DNA of 64,000 bases, from the NCBI GenBank assembly GCA_000507305.1, contig DF239098.1, forward strand, positions 62,001 through 126,000. The letters are read 5' to 3'. Shown here piece after piece: positions 1 through 11,324 of this stretch (positions are counted from its first letter, which is position 1; each line of letters begins with the position of its first letter). The notes beneath the pieces are model-generated. The model ran no database searches and was not told the origin of the DNA. It was given only the letters and a program-made list of their open reading frames with translations. Source of the DNA: Breviolum minutum Mf 1.05b.01. Lineage: Eukaryota; Sar; Dinophyceae; Suessiales; Symbiodiniaceae. A program made the translations under genes and the position numbers.

Positions 1-993
1 TGGCAAACCACTCTTGGCGACGAAGAGTATGAACACATTGAACGTGCCCTTGTGCCCGAGCAAGATGGCTCTATCACAATCATGTTCCAAGATCCTCCAA
101 GACAGACAGTTCTAGCCAAGGTGATACATTGTTGTGTGCCCAAGCGAAGGAAAATAAAACCTGGTCGAAAAGCACAGCAGGAGGCATATGCAAAGCCTCC
201 TGCCTTGAGACCAACAGTGCGAAACTTTTGGAGATTTCATGGTGCAGTCGCAGAGGTTGAGAAGGAGTCGCAAGTTATCAGCCTTCAAGATGATAAGGAA
301 GGCGAGAGTGGAAGCGATCAAGATCGTGAGGATGAGGTCATGGAGATTCTGCCAGAAGCCGAGCAGGCCCGAATGCAGGCAAAAAAGAAGCTTCATGGAT
401 ACCTTTTCTCCAGATGGCCAGCTGGAACATCCAAAAGAAGGTCTTCAAGTGGCATTAATCTCGAATCTTTAGGTAGGGATGATTCGCAGCTCTTGGAGGA
501 GGACATCATGCAGGATGGCTGGGATGTAGACGAGCTCACAGAAGCTATTGATAAGATGCCAGTCACTGGACAGGAGGTGTGGTTGGACTGTTTGCTTCTT
601 GCCTTGGAGGAAGAGGTGCTTGAGGAGTCTCCAATTGTAGAGGTCCTGCGCACGAGTGGCTTGCAAGATGCATCCAAAGAGAAGTTGAAGGGTCCAGCTC
701 GGGAGAAGTTGTTGCGATTCTATAGACGTTTGGATCAGGTGGTCCGAATTCTGGAAAACAAGGCATACAAGAGGTATTTCCAGAACTTGCAGACGGAGAG
801 TGAACAACGACAGCAATTTTTCCAACAGCAAAATGAAGTTCTCCACGATTATGTGTGTGAGCTTGAAAATGAGTTTTCTGACCTCAGTGGCACCATTCAC
901 AACTACCGTACCAAGAAGACAGAGATGATCAAACAGCTTGCAGGTTTGATAGATCCTGAAGAGTACAAGCACCTTGGCGCCAAGAAGTCCTGA
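1..993 (+). CDS. Polycystin-like channel copy 1, C-terminal part (5' end outside window)
   Basis: Frame 1 is open from base 1 to TGA at 991-993, so the coding region enters from upstream; the GTG at 52 is not a start. It aligns throughout with the tail of the complete paralogue ending at 10116. Shared blocks are the end of a PDZ domain (EYEHIERALVPEQDGSI versus EYEHVERALTPGPDGSI), RPTVRNFWR, PVTGQEVWLDCLL, EVLRTSGL and a terminal Q/E-rich coiled coil (about residues 240-300 of the visible part) ending in GLIDP. By analogy with copy 2 the missing upstream part should be the two-repeat channel. PDZ and coiled-coil tails usually anchor or multimerise channels at membranes. Identity as the tail of a polycystin paralogue is firm. 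The exact 3' end is not, because exon-like sequence continues in another frame past the stop (see 1021-1898). Confidence 0.85.
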   Translation, partial: WQTTLGDEEYEHIERALVPEQDGSITIMFQDPPRQTVLAKVIHCCVPKRRKIKPGRKAQQEAYAKPPALRPTVRNFWRFHGAVAEVEKESQVISLQDDKEGESGSDQDREDEVMEILPEAEQARMQAKKKLHGYLFSRWPAGTSKRRSSSGINLESLGRDDSQLLEEDIMQDGWDVDELTEAIDKMPVTGQEVWLDCLLLALEEEVLEESPIVEVLRTSGLQDASKEKLKGPAREKLLRFYRRLDQVVRILENKAYKRYFQNLQTESEQRQQFFQQQNEVLHDYVCELENEFSDLSGTIHNYRTKKTEMIKQLAGLIDPEEYKHLGAKKS

Positions 994-1020
994 GGCCGAA
1001 TCTCTTGCACCGTCACAAGA

Positions 1021-1898
1021 CTTCCGAAGTCTCAAAATTAGGGACCTACAACCTCCCAAGGAGGTTACACAGGAAGCAGAAGAATTTCAAGGCATGCATA
1101 TTTGGCCATGTGAGGATGTGTTGAGTGTTGCGTGTTGAGTGTTGACATTCTTTTTCACTTTTGCAACATATGTTCGTTTAGACATCCATTGTAAATGTTT
1201 GGAAGCATTACACAAGTCATTTGCGGGAGAATAAAATCCTGGAAGGCACTGCAGAAACATGCGGCTGCAATTCAATGTTTCACTGTTAGATTTACCGTAC
1301 CACAAGGGACGGACATTCCTTTGATGCCAGTTGCTGAGTGTGAGAAGCCTTTCGCCTTGGCAACCGCAGAAATTGGATTCACCACTGTGTGAAAAAAATA
1401 ATGGGCCTTGGAGAAGCTTTGATTTTGCAAACAGCCTGACATTTTGCTTGATTTCATTATTGGTTTGATTTTGGATTCAGTTTTTCTTGAAGAACTGGAG
1501 GTGAGTGAGAATGTTGAGTTGCAGCTGATCCAATACAAGCGGGAGGTACAGGAGGCCGAACAGGTGGGGCGACATGGAGATGGAGGGGACTTCGTGACGG
1601 CACTTTGCAGGCATCTGCTGAAAGAGGTGAGATATAAAATAATATTATATTATATTTAACAATTTTTGATATACCGGAATCGTTTCAGTCATTCAATCAT
1701 TTGTAGATTGGCACCCGCATCACGCGTAAGTACAGATGGATTCCAGCAGAAACTACCAGCCAATTGCAAAACACAGTCTCTCTGCCTATGTCTCCGCTGT
1801 CGTCTGAAATTGGGGGCAAGGCCGTCCTGCAGGAGCGTCACAAGTGGCTCACAAACAGGACAGTGTTGTGTAGGAAATTATCCACCAAGTTCACATAG
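1021..1898 (+). CDS. Candidate extra 3' exons behind copy 1 (1021-1109, 1481-1626, 1707-1898)
   Basis: Three exon-like blocks join in one frame. The first (open from 953, includes RDLQPPKEVTQEAEEFQG) ends in phase 1 at a GTGAGG donor (1110). The second starts in phase 1 after ATTCAG (1480), encodes VELQLIQYKREVQEAEQ and ends in phase 0 at GTGAGA (1627). The third starts in phase 0 after TTTGTAG (1706), includes RITRKYRWIPAET and runs to TAG at 1896-1898. All phases agree, which is unlikely by chance. The join to the copy 1 channel frame is unclear: a 67-bp GT-AG intron at 963-1029 would connect them and skip the 991 stop. Otherwise this is a separate gene or copy 1 is frameshifted. No domain recognised. 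Confidence 0.5.
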
Positions 1899-3821
1899 CT
1901 GAAGTTAGCCGTGCAGTCATTTCTCTTGTCTTGTATTGCCATGCTGCGGCAGACACACATTGTACTTGTCCATACCCTCTCGAAGGATTCTCGTTCTTCA
2001 GAGCAATGGCAGTAACTCAGTGAATCCCAACGACAGGCGCCGCAGAAACAAAGTTATATATCCCCATTCTTTGGAAAAACGCAGAACCACCGGCAAGCAC
2101 CGCCCATGCGACGAGTTGCAATATTCGTGCAGGCCACTCCTCTCTCGACTTCGGGCAGAGTGGAAAGCTCAGCAATACAAGGGATTGTCGCATCGCAAGA
2201 AAACCATCTGCTTTCCCGGCATAGTGATTTGAGGGTTTGAAGATGTCTGAAGCCCTATGGGTTTCTGCCTTCCTGAGGTTGCATGCTTGTGAAATCAAGA
2301 TGGAAGCCTACAAACAGGAGCTTGTCTGATTCTGAAGAATTTGCTTCCATGCCGATGTTGAGATGTTGAGATGTTGTCAAGTATTTGTTTGTGTTGAATG
2401 TCTTGGTAACGATCAAGGCCGTGATTCCGGCTCCGCCCTCTGAATCAGAGCTGCGACCTGCTCCCCGGCGCCATTCGGACGAGTTGGCCTCGGCGCAAGC
2501 GCCGCTGGCGCCGCTGGCCTTGTGGCAACGGCCTCATCGGAACCGGGGCCTCTGCGAGTCTCCGGACTTCGGGCGGCCACGGGAGCCTCGTGGATCGCCG
2601 TCCGAGTGGCACCGTGGATCCTCCCTGTCCCAATCAACGAGGGTAAAAGGCGACCTCTTCGGCAGGGGTGGATACAAAGATATGCCCATCCCGCAGGCAG
2701 GATTTCTTTGAGTGAGAGGGAGGTACAGACGAAGGAGAAGGGCAAGCGGCAAGACCAAGCTGGTCGCATCTACCTTGATCCTTGATGTAATATCATCTCG
2801 AAGTATCTTTTAGTTCTGATTTTCAGATCGCAACATTCTGCCTGGATACCACATTACTGCAACGTCGACCAACCTGTCAGGCAGAAGCCTTGGGTGGTTG
2901 CCTCAGACGAGGACCAACTGAAGTTGTCAGCGTTTCATCACCTTTTTGTGGCTTAGGATCACCTCCACGCCAAGTGAAGATGCCGGAATCCGAATGCTTT
3001 GTAAGTTTGAAATACTGTAAGCATTTGTAAGAAACCCAGCACCCTGATCCATGCCGTTTGTTTCCTCCTACTTATGCTGCCTTTCAACAGACACACCTTG
3101 GGTCCGGCTTGATACACTTGAAGCGTTCAAAGCCCTTGCCATTTTTCAACGGAAACCCGGAGAGCCTTAACGAGGTCCCCTGCCAAACGACCAAAGCTAC
3201 CGCCTGTACCACTCACAGCTCGCTGAAGAAGGCACAGTTGCCAAAAATGTATTTTCAGCCCATCTTTTAGCTGTGTGACTTTTGGAACTTGTAGCAACTG
3301 CTTCCTGAACTCAAAAGGATTCAAAAGGTGGGCTGATGGCTGAGTAGGAATGGAGCGAAGATCAGTGGTTTGCACTAGTGAAAAACTTTAACTCTGTGTT
3401 TTGAAGGCTGCGATGCACCAATGAATCTGTCGACCCGGATGCCAGCGCTGGTATCCAATCCAGCATCAAAGGATGCTGACCTTCGTGAATGTAGTGATGT
3501 GCGCGCGATGCCTGTGAGCATAGATTTCACCGCCTTGCCCAAAACACATGAGCCGAAGCATGCTCCCTCACAAAGCTGATTTTCAGTATTGGACAAATCC
3601 GCACAAAAAGCTAGACATGCTTGATGTGAAGCCTCGTTTTCAGCACATGTGTTCTTGGATGGTGTAGTGCTGGAATGTGGCACTGAAAAAAAGCTGACTG
3701 GAGAAGCTGAGTTGGAGTGCAACAGTCGAACGGGCTGACATCGGTCTTCAATAGGCCATAGCTAACATGAATAGTAGAGACAGCTCTTGACCTTTATGGC
3801 TTTCCGGAGAATTTATGCTCA
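1899..3821. other. Mostly noncoding interval between the polycystin copies
   Basis: No gene is convincingly supported apart from the GC-rich open frame at 2385-2711. Around 2345-2380 there is a short TGTTGAGA repetition. The interval would hold the 3' UTR of copy 1 and upstream sequence of copy 2. No promoter motif or spliced-leader remnant is evident. Confidence 0.4.
2385..2711 (+). CDS. GC-rich proline-rich open frame, uncertain
   Basis: Bases about 2410-2660 are much richer in G+C than their surroundings and contain the repeated unit GGCGCCGCT. The plus frame from 2385 reads a Pro/Ser/Arg-rich, probably disordered peptide (IPAPPSESELRPAPRRHSDE, then APLAPLAL) to a stop at 2709-2711. Other frames on both strands are open too, as expected in GC-rich DNA, so the coding call is weak. 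It could equally be a CpG-rich regulatory patch or a fragment of foreign origin. Confidence 0.25.
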   Translation: MFVLNVLVTIKAVIPAPPSESELRPAPRRHSDELASAQAPLAPLALWQRPHRNRGLCESPDFGRPREPRGSPSEWHRGSSLSQSTRVKGDLFGRGGYKDMPIPQAGFL

Positions 3822-4651
3822 ATGGATGGTCAGGAATGTGAGTCCGAATGTCCAGTGAATGCGGAAAGCAACGTTGAACTCATGTCTCTCATGCAAAGCT
3901 GCAGACTAGACATTAAGATGATGAGCCCGGACAGTACAGAGGAAGCACTGGCAAGCAAGAGAGTAGGTATGAAATGGCTGCGTAATCGGAGACCAAAACC
4001 AAAGACTTCTTGCGTGAATCAGGCTAGCAGCCTTGTCGGGAAGAAACGTATTAGCGCCTGCCTGCGACAAAGCATGCATTCAGCGCCATGCTGTGGGGAA
4101 AGGAGGACTGTGGCTTGCATTCCGGTGTGAAATCGGCATTAATCCTAGCAAACAAGGGATTCCTACAAACGATCTTACTTCAAGAGTAGCACTTCCTTAG
4201 CTCAGAGCCAGGGTTTGCGGAAGTGTGCACAATTTCGCAAATTTGCTACAAGAACATGTGTGTGATTGCTGTATAATCTATCCCTTATGATTGGCTTGCT
4301 TTGTGTGGCGCTAAGTATTCCAGACAATCAAGCCATTCAAGACAAGTTTGACCTTTCCTGTGGCTTTGTGGGAGAGTAGATGAGGAGCTGGGAGAGCTCT
4401 GCACTTTGGCTAAGCGCACAATCGTGGCTTGGCAGAATCTGCTTTTTTGATGGTTTTTGCAGCAAAATGCAGACCGAACCGTGTGTTTTGCAAACTTTCT
4501 GTGTGTTTTTCTTGCAATCTTTATCCTTATCCACTCACACTCCTAACGGTTTGAAAGCTGGAGTCTCAGAGTTTCCTCCACAACTTGAGCGAAGATTGCA
4601 AGGTGGCCTACATCCGCATGGCTGCAACTGTGATCATCGCGGTTGTGGTGC
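3822..4651 (+). CDS. Possible upstream exons of polycystin copy 2 (3822-3962 and 4558-4651)
   Basis: An ATG at 3822 opens a Met/Ser/Glu-rich frame (MDGQECESECPVNAESNVEL) reaching a GTAGGT donor at 3963 in phase 0. A second block starts in phase 0 after a pyrimidine-rich stretch and AAAG at 4557. It encodes SFLHNLSEDCKVAYIRMAAT followed by VIIAVVV and reaches GTGCGT (4648) or GTTTGT (4652). The second donor leaves phase 1, which fits an acceptor at 4832-4833 inside copy 2 exon 1. If real, these exons add an N-terminal cytoplasmic piece to the channel and the ATG at 4767 would be intronic. Confidence 0.3.
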
Positions 4652-4766
4652 GTTTGTGTCTTGTCCCCAGCATGTTTCGTTGACTTTTGCTAGCAATTGT
4701 CAAGAGGATTCCAAAGGAACATCACATCAGTCATTTAGATCTTGACATGTTTGACAGGTCAGATAG

Positions 4767-7700
4767 ATGACAGTTCGTGCCAGACAGCCATCAATCAAGC
4801 ATGTGCGGCATGTGCGGCATGTGCATTTGTCAGAGTTTTCGTGGTCAGCAAGGCTTGGATTGTGTGGGGCTCATTTTGACGCGGCAAGATGCCCTTTCAG
4901 CGAGCTTTTGGCCCCGACCCCAAACTCAAAGTGGTGGGTATGGGAACTTCGGAATGAAGCTGTGGTAAGCTTGGAACCTATGTGCAAGTTTTGTGTGCCA
5001 GCAAGTAGTGTGTTACTTGCCTTTACTTGCGAAGTATTTTCGGCTGAAATATCCGTGACAATGTTACCATTCAGTGCATCAAAAGTGACTACAGCAATGA
5101 GCAAAACAAGAGACCTGTTCAAAAACAAAGGATATGCCAGATGTCTAGCGTCATTGAATAATATACTCCAATATCATCCAATATCCAGAACTTCACGAGT
5201 CAACGCTTTGCAACTTAAATCACACTGACAATTCAACCTGGCTGGGTGCAGCTACTTTGCTTGATGGGGCAAGCTTCTCTAGCCATATTTTATGTTATCT
5301 TTGGTGTTCTCACCATCTATCTGAACCTGGAGTCAATTGGAACTTGGGATGCAAATGCCATCTACCGCACAATCTCATCGGCAGTCATGGACTATCCATT
5401 CCCCTTACAAGATGTGAATTGGACAAGACACCTGGATGAGGTAGAAGACCCGGAGCAAGTGTTCTCCTGGCTGTCATATTCGTTCAAGCCTATCTTATTT
5501 GGGGAACAAGAAACAGTGTCAGAGCGTTCCTGGGAGACAACTTCCTGGAACTATAGCACTACTCCTGCAACTATTGCTAGTTTCAACAGAATTCTCCTAG
5601 TTCGCTTTACTTTCAAACGCTGGGCTGTGGAACCCACACAGGGTGTGTTCAAGAAGGTTGCTCCATATCGACTTGCAGGTGGTATCAGTCTCGGCCCTTA
5701 TACTTTGAACCACGAGGATCGAGCCACATTGTGTCCTGGAAATGCCAATGACACCAGTCAATGCTTCCACTGGCAAACCGCTCACAGCTTCAACAGAGCT
5801 GGAGGTTACACGGAGTTCTTTGATCCAATGGAAGGACCAGCTGCTTATGATGCTTTACTGAAAGACATGCGCCTAGCTGGTCTGTTTGACACACTCATGG
5901 CAACTTGCACTGTCGATATGATTGTTTACAACGCTAATGTCGAAATGTTCTTGCAGTACATCCAAAGCTTCTCATTTGATTTCTGTGGCCACATTCGGAT
6001 ATTGAACGATGCCCGCAGCTTCAACTTGAATGTCTTCAATACGTCTGTGGGAAAATACCTGCTTATCTACATTATGAGAATTTCTTGTATTGTGATGCTG
6101 GTCTTTTTTTCTCTGATCGAAATCCACCGCATGTGGGACCTTGGTTTTGTTGCAGCCATGCAACAGAACGGAGCAGTGACGGACTTGATTTCCATCACGA
6201 CCTCTTTTGGTGTCTTGCTTTCATACTGGCTCATTGAGCAAATGCCACCATATAGGAACTTTCAGTTTGATGCCTTACAGGACGTGAATACCAGAACAGA
6301 TGCATATGTTTCCCTGTGTGATGTGGCTAGAACTTTGCAATTTCAGGGACTTTTCATTGCTTTCAATTTACTGGTGGTGAGTTTTCGTACCATCAGCTTG
6401 GTCTCTGGACTGCACAGCAACTTGGGCTTGATTCTTAAAGTCCTTCATGTCTCAACTCCCAACTTCCTGTCCTTTCTGGTGCTTTTTGGGATGCTTCTGA
6501 CTGGCTTTGTACTGACGAGTTTTTTCGCCTTCGGAGCTGGGTATTCAGAGATGAGTAGCATTGGCCTGTGCATCTACGAGAGCTTTGCGATGCTGACTGG
6601 CGACGTGGTTTTTGGCAACATGAACCGGGTGGACAGCATTCTGGCTCCAATATACTTCTTCTCGTTCTACATTTTATTTTACTTGGTGCTCATCAACATT
6701 TTTGTCACCCTTCTCATGAGTGGGTATGATATAGTTGACTATGAGCTTCAAAAAAGTGGTCAAACTGGAGGGGAAAAGAACCCTCTCGTTCTTATCTTCG
6801 AAGAATTGAAGAACGATGTGGTTGGCACCATCCTCAGATATGGCAGCACAGCCATCAAATATTCGCGCATTTGTTTGGATCCAATCCTTGTCTCCGCCAA
6901 AGCCGTCTTCAGTTGTTCTCGTCCTTCCTTTCTCACTGCACGCTTCAAACGAAGGGAAAATCTTCGAAGTGGCACCATTCTGGACCAGCGAATGTCACGA
7001 GTCCAATCAAACGAACATGTCCAAGATGCAAATACAGGTTACATGCGGAATCTTTTGTCCTTTCTCGCTATGATCATGTTCTTGGGAGTTTGGATCTGCC
7101 TAGTCACTCTCTCTTTCCGGGGGCTAGAGTCCTATCTGGCAGGGCAAGCCACGTTGAGAAACAGTGTGCTTGACGTACGATTCTATAAAGATGATGATAT
7201 GAAAGACTTCAACCAAATCAAAACATTCTCAGATGTGAAGACTTGGGCAGACACTGCTATAATTGGACTGTACAGCGATCCAGTTTGTGCAGAAAAAACT
7301 GCACCCGGTGCCAGCAGCGAATGGAGTACCAACGCATCTTGCACCAGCTCCAGCAATTCCCAGCAGCTTTTGAATCGAATTGCAAGTTGGAACATTGGCT
7401 TCCTGAACACAACATTTGTACGCCTTACCATTCAGCCTGCCTGCTTTGTGCCGACAGAGGGCAGATGGGCATCAGGTTCACCTACTATGAGGAAAACGCC
7501 AGATGTTGCGTGTTGGAATTCCATTTGTACTGATGTGCTTTCCTCCGAGCCATGCAGAACAGCTGACGGTGACCTTTTGAATGCGTCAAACCTTGCAAAC
7601 AGAATCAATGCGACACTCCTACCATTTGGAGAGTTCGGATATGAGGCTCCCCGAAAGGACCTCGGGCCATTCCAAATGCTTGGCGGCCTTGCATTTAGCT

Positions 7701-10116
7701 TGGGAGTCACTAAAGAACAATGCCAACAGATGCTTGCTTTGCTGAAGGAGAATCGATGGTTCACTGAGAATTCAGCTTCAATGGTATTCGACTGGCTCAC
7801 GTACAATGGAAACATGGATCTCTTTACCCACAACATTGTGGGCTTCAGTCTTCTGGAGACTGGTGTTCTGAGGAGGTCCAGTGAATCACATTCCTTCTCA
7901 ATGAACGTGGCTGCTGGAGGTGGTTACTTCGATCTTCACACCCTGGTCTTGATTTTGTTCGGTATGTATACGATTTTGCTGCTGTATCAGATACTGGACA
8001 TCTTCCGGCAAGCCAGAGAGCAGTATGTCAGGTCACAGCGAAGCGAGCGTCCGTTGCTTGCATTCCTCGGAGAATATTTCACTGATGCATGGAATCTGAT
8101 TGAACTTGTAACTGTCCTTATCTCCGTTGCAACTCTTGTTTGTTTCGTTGTCTTCACGCTGAATGGTTTCAGGGCCCAGTACAGATTCAGCACAGGCAAC
8201 GCAATTGGCTACAATGACTATGAGGTGCCAACTGCTGCTGTGGGGTACTACAACATGGCTCATATGACGGACCCTGTCCGCTACTTGGAGGACGATTGGT
8301 ATTTCTTCAAGGAGTTCGAAGAAGTGCAAGCTACTTATGGAGTCTTTTTGGAGTTGGCAGCTCTGAATAGTGTTTGGGCTGGCTTTAAGACCATCAAGAC
8401 CATCAATCGCTTCAAGTTAGTCGGCATTTTCAGTACCTGAAACCGAAACAGCAACTGCTTTGTGTTTTTTTGTATTTTGAAAAAGAGGTCATTTTATCAT
8501 TTTGTTTGAATTGAGACATCCGCAATCAGGAACGGAAACAAATTGTAGGAACCAAGTTTTGCCAAATCAGAAGTTATTTTGAAAAACCAAATGATTTCGA
8601 TTTATGCCCTTTCCCAGGCAATACCTTGTCCAACGGCAAAAGCAGAAACGTGTACTTTATCATTGTCATCATGCTGCAAATGTTTGGCTTTGCTTTGGCC
8701 ATGACTGTGATATTTGGGACAGTGGTACAGGACTTCAGCAGCCCATTGTCCGCCATGGGAGCTCTGTTATATTGTTTGTGTGGCTCATCGAGTTTGAGGC
8801 CATTGTTGGCGGTAAGCCGAGTCTTTGCTGTTCTCTTCTTTGTGGCGTTCACCATTGTCTTTCGTTTCATCAGCACCAACATGTTCTTAGCCACCCAGTT
8901 GAACACTTTCGCAGCCTTGGCTGGAGAGCGTGATATTGACAAGGCCAAGAAGGAGAGTGCAGCCAATATGGGCTTGAAGGAAGTTATTTATCGGAACAAG
9001 CGGGAATTGCAGAGTGAGCTGGAGCTGGAATTGAAGGCAGACCAGGTGACAGTCGCGAAAATTTTGAAACCTGGAAAGGCATTGCAAGCAAACCTCAAAG
9101 CTGGCGATGTCGTGTTGAAAGTGAACGGGGAGAAGGTTGAATGGCACGCCACCCTTGCCTTCGAGGAGTATGAACATGTGGAGCGTGCTCTCACACCAGG
9201 GCCGGATGGCTCTATCTCTATCATCTTCAAACATGGCTCCATGCAGACCGTGCTAGGAAAAATCATGCAGCTCTTGCGCTGCAGGTGTTGCACAACTAGG
9301 AGAGTAAAGCCAGGTCAAAAATCACACCAAGAGGCCTATGCCAAGTATACAAAAGACGCTGTGAGACCCACTGTGCGGAACTTTTGGAGACTTCACGGTG
9401 CCATAGCGGAAGTGGAGAAGGAGTCGCGTGTGGACAGCAATCAAGAGCAGCAAGTGGCAGTTTTACCCCATGTTGATTTGCAACGCCAGACTCGTTTTGA
9501 ACCCCTCGAAAGAGGTGGTGATTCACGCGCCCAAGTGACGAAGAGGCTGCACAGGTATCTCTTTTCAAGATGGTCAGGAAGCCCAAGCTTATCTGAGAGG
9601 ACTGACTTGGGTCCTTTGGATCAGGATCATGTCGAGCTTTCGGCAGAGGATGTCCTCCAGGATGATTGGGATGTTGAGGAGCTTGCAGAAGTGCTAAAGC
9701 AGAAGCCAGTCACTGGGCAGGAGGTGTGGCTGGACTGTTTGCTTCAAGCTCTGGAGGAAGCGGCGGAGTCGGAGTCTCCAATTATCGAAGTGCTCCGCAC
9801 CAGCGGTTTGAAAGATGGCTCCCAAAAGAAATTGAAGGGTCAGTCCCTCGAGATATTCCTGCGGTTCTATAAGCGCTTGGACATGATTCTTCAAATTCTG
9901 GAGAACAAAGCAAGCACGCAGTACTTTCAGCATGTGCAGCGCGAGAGTGAACAGCGGCAGAATTTAATTGAACAGCAGAATGAGATTCTCCATGAATACG
10001 TATGTGAGTTGGAAAGCGAGTTCTCCAAACTCAGTAGCACAATCAACACCTGTCAGGGCAAGAAGGCGCTGATACTTTCAAAGCTTTCTGGTCTTTTGGA
10101 TCCTGGATATTCATAG
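4767..10116 (+). CDS. Polycystin-like channel copy 2: two six-TM repeats, PDZ and coiled coil in one chain
   Basis: Exons 4767-4964, 5252-8432 and 8618-10116. Introns are 4965-5251 (GTAAGC...GTGCAG) and 8433-8617 (GTACCT...CCCAG), and all phases agree. The predicted product is about 1625 aa. Repeat I: TM1 near residues 67-92, a large extracellular polycystin-type loop with conserved VYNANVEMF (about 294), further TMs, pore AMLTGDVVF (TGD at 515-517) and a last TM beginning APIYFFSFYILF. Repeat II starts near 667 with a second TM1 and large Cys-containing loop. Its pore reads LYCLCGSSS (about 1178), without the Gly-Asp filter. A PDZ domain (about 1255-1340, KAGDVVLKVNGEKV) and a coiled coil (about 1566-1601) follow. 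PKD2/TRPP proteins carry one such repeat and form tetrameric cation channels; a two-repeat chain might assemble as a dimer (inference). The start codon is uncertain because upstream exons are possible. Confidence 0.88.
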
Positions 10117-10860
10117 GTTCTTGGTACGCATAGCATAAAATTAGTGTCAGTGCAGTTGGGCTGGCTATAAAGTTGCAAGGAACAACAGTAGAGCTGCCGA
10201 ACCAAACTGACTCCCACACCCAATGATCTTTTGATGGCTGGTGCTATCTTCCAGAAGATACCACCGGTCGCTGCCATGTAGCACATACCATGCTGTCAGA
10301 TGGGCTGGCATCTTTTAAAAAATTGCACAGGCTGCATGAGTGGCTGATTTTGACCGTTGAGTTGCCTTATCGGCATTTTGTACACACCGGGGTCCTCTTG
10401 AACGTTTCAAAGCTTCAAAGAAGCAGGAATGGAACGAAGGTGTTCTTGTAGAAAGGCTTTTGGTGAATATCTTGCATTCCCACAGTCAGGAAAAGTCATA
10501 GAAATGAACATAAAGCTGTGTTCCTAAGACAACTTTCCACTTCTTTCCAACAGTGCAATGAAACATGGACCCTTTGCAAGTGGGCTTTGGCCTGCTGGGA
10601 GGTCAACTAAGTTGACCAAAACCAAATGACATTACCACGTCGCAGCAAAAGACTTTGCTCAGGAATCAAATTGACAAAGTCTGCAACAAAGGATCTTAGC
10701 AATATGCTGTCAGCGGCTTGTCAGATTTGCCAGCGTGCTTTGCTGGCCGTCCAGGTTTGCACACTGCCACAAGGATGGTACCTGTGCCGGCTGCCAAGGA
10801 ATTTTGGTCTGGGTGAGGTAGAGTTGCCAGGTATTCAAAAACGATTTTCCACTCGTAAAG
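10117..10860. other. 3' flank of polycystin copy 2
   Basis: No well-supported gene. A weak plus frame at 10770-10904 (FSTRKDEAVHECQKYFAKYR) could be an exon of the following cluster, but its splice phase does not match the next exon. No tail exons like those behind copy 1 are evident. Confidence 0.35.
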
Positions 10861-11324
10861 ATGAAGCGGTCCATGAATGCCAAAAATACTTTGCAAAGTA
10901 TCGAGTATCGTGATTGTGTAAGTCCTTTCATTGTCTTTCCCAGTCAAACGAGCCGCACTGATCAAAATTTGGGGAGGCCAGGATTTGTGGCCTCGGGTGG
11001 CATTGCAAATTGCAGCCGAGGTTTTGACAGGATGTTTTCTGTTCTTCTTGTCCCTAGCAGTGTGCTCCCTCTTTGGATGGGCCTGTGGATGCCTCAAGTT
11101 TCAATATGTGAGGTGTATTATGTATTGCAAATATACGGATCTTGCTACCATCAATCCATTTGATAGTGGAATGATTGTGCAAGTGTAAATTTACTTTGTC
11201 ATTCCGAAACCCGAAGCTCCTGCCCACCAGTGCGGTTGCGTCCACCTCCATGTTGCCGCCACTCACAACTTCCCGCTCAAGGTCAGGACTGGATCACAGA
11301 TCCGATGCGGAATCCGTTTGCAAG
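10861..11324 (+). CDS. Exons of an unrecognised membrane protein (10944-11107, 11217-11324)
   Basis: After a CTTTCCCAG acceptor at 10943 the frame encodes KRAALIKIWGGQDLWPRVAL followed by a hydrophobic span (TGCFLFFLSLAVCSLFGWAC), probably a membrane segment. It ends in phase 0 at GTGAGG (11108). The next exon begins in phase 0 after CCGAAG (11216) with a Ser/Thr-rich stretch (LLPTSAVASTSMLPPLTTSR) and ends in phase 0 at GTCAGA (11325). An ATG at 10861 could open the gene through a short first exon ending near 10897. Family not recognised. Splice phases across the 109-bp intron are consistent. Confidence 0.45.
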
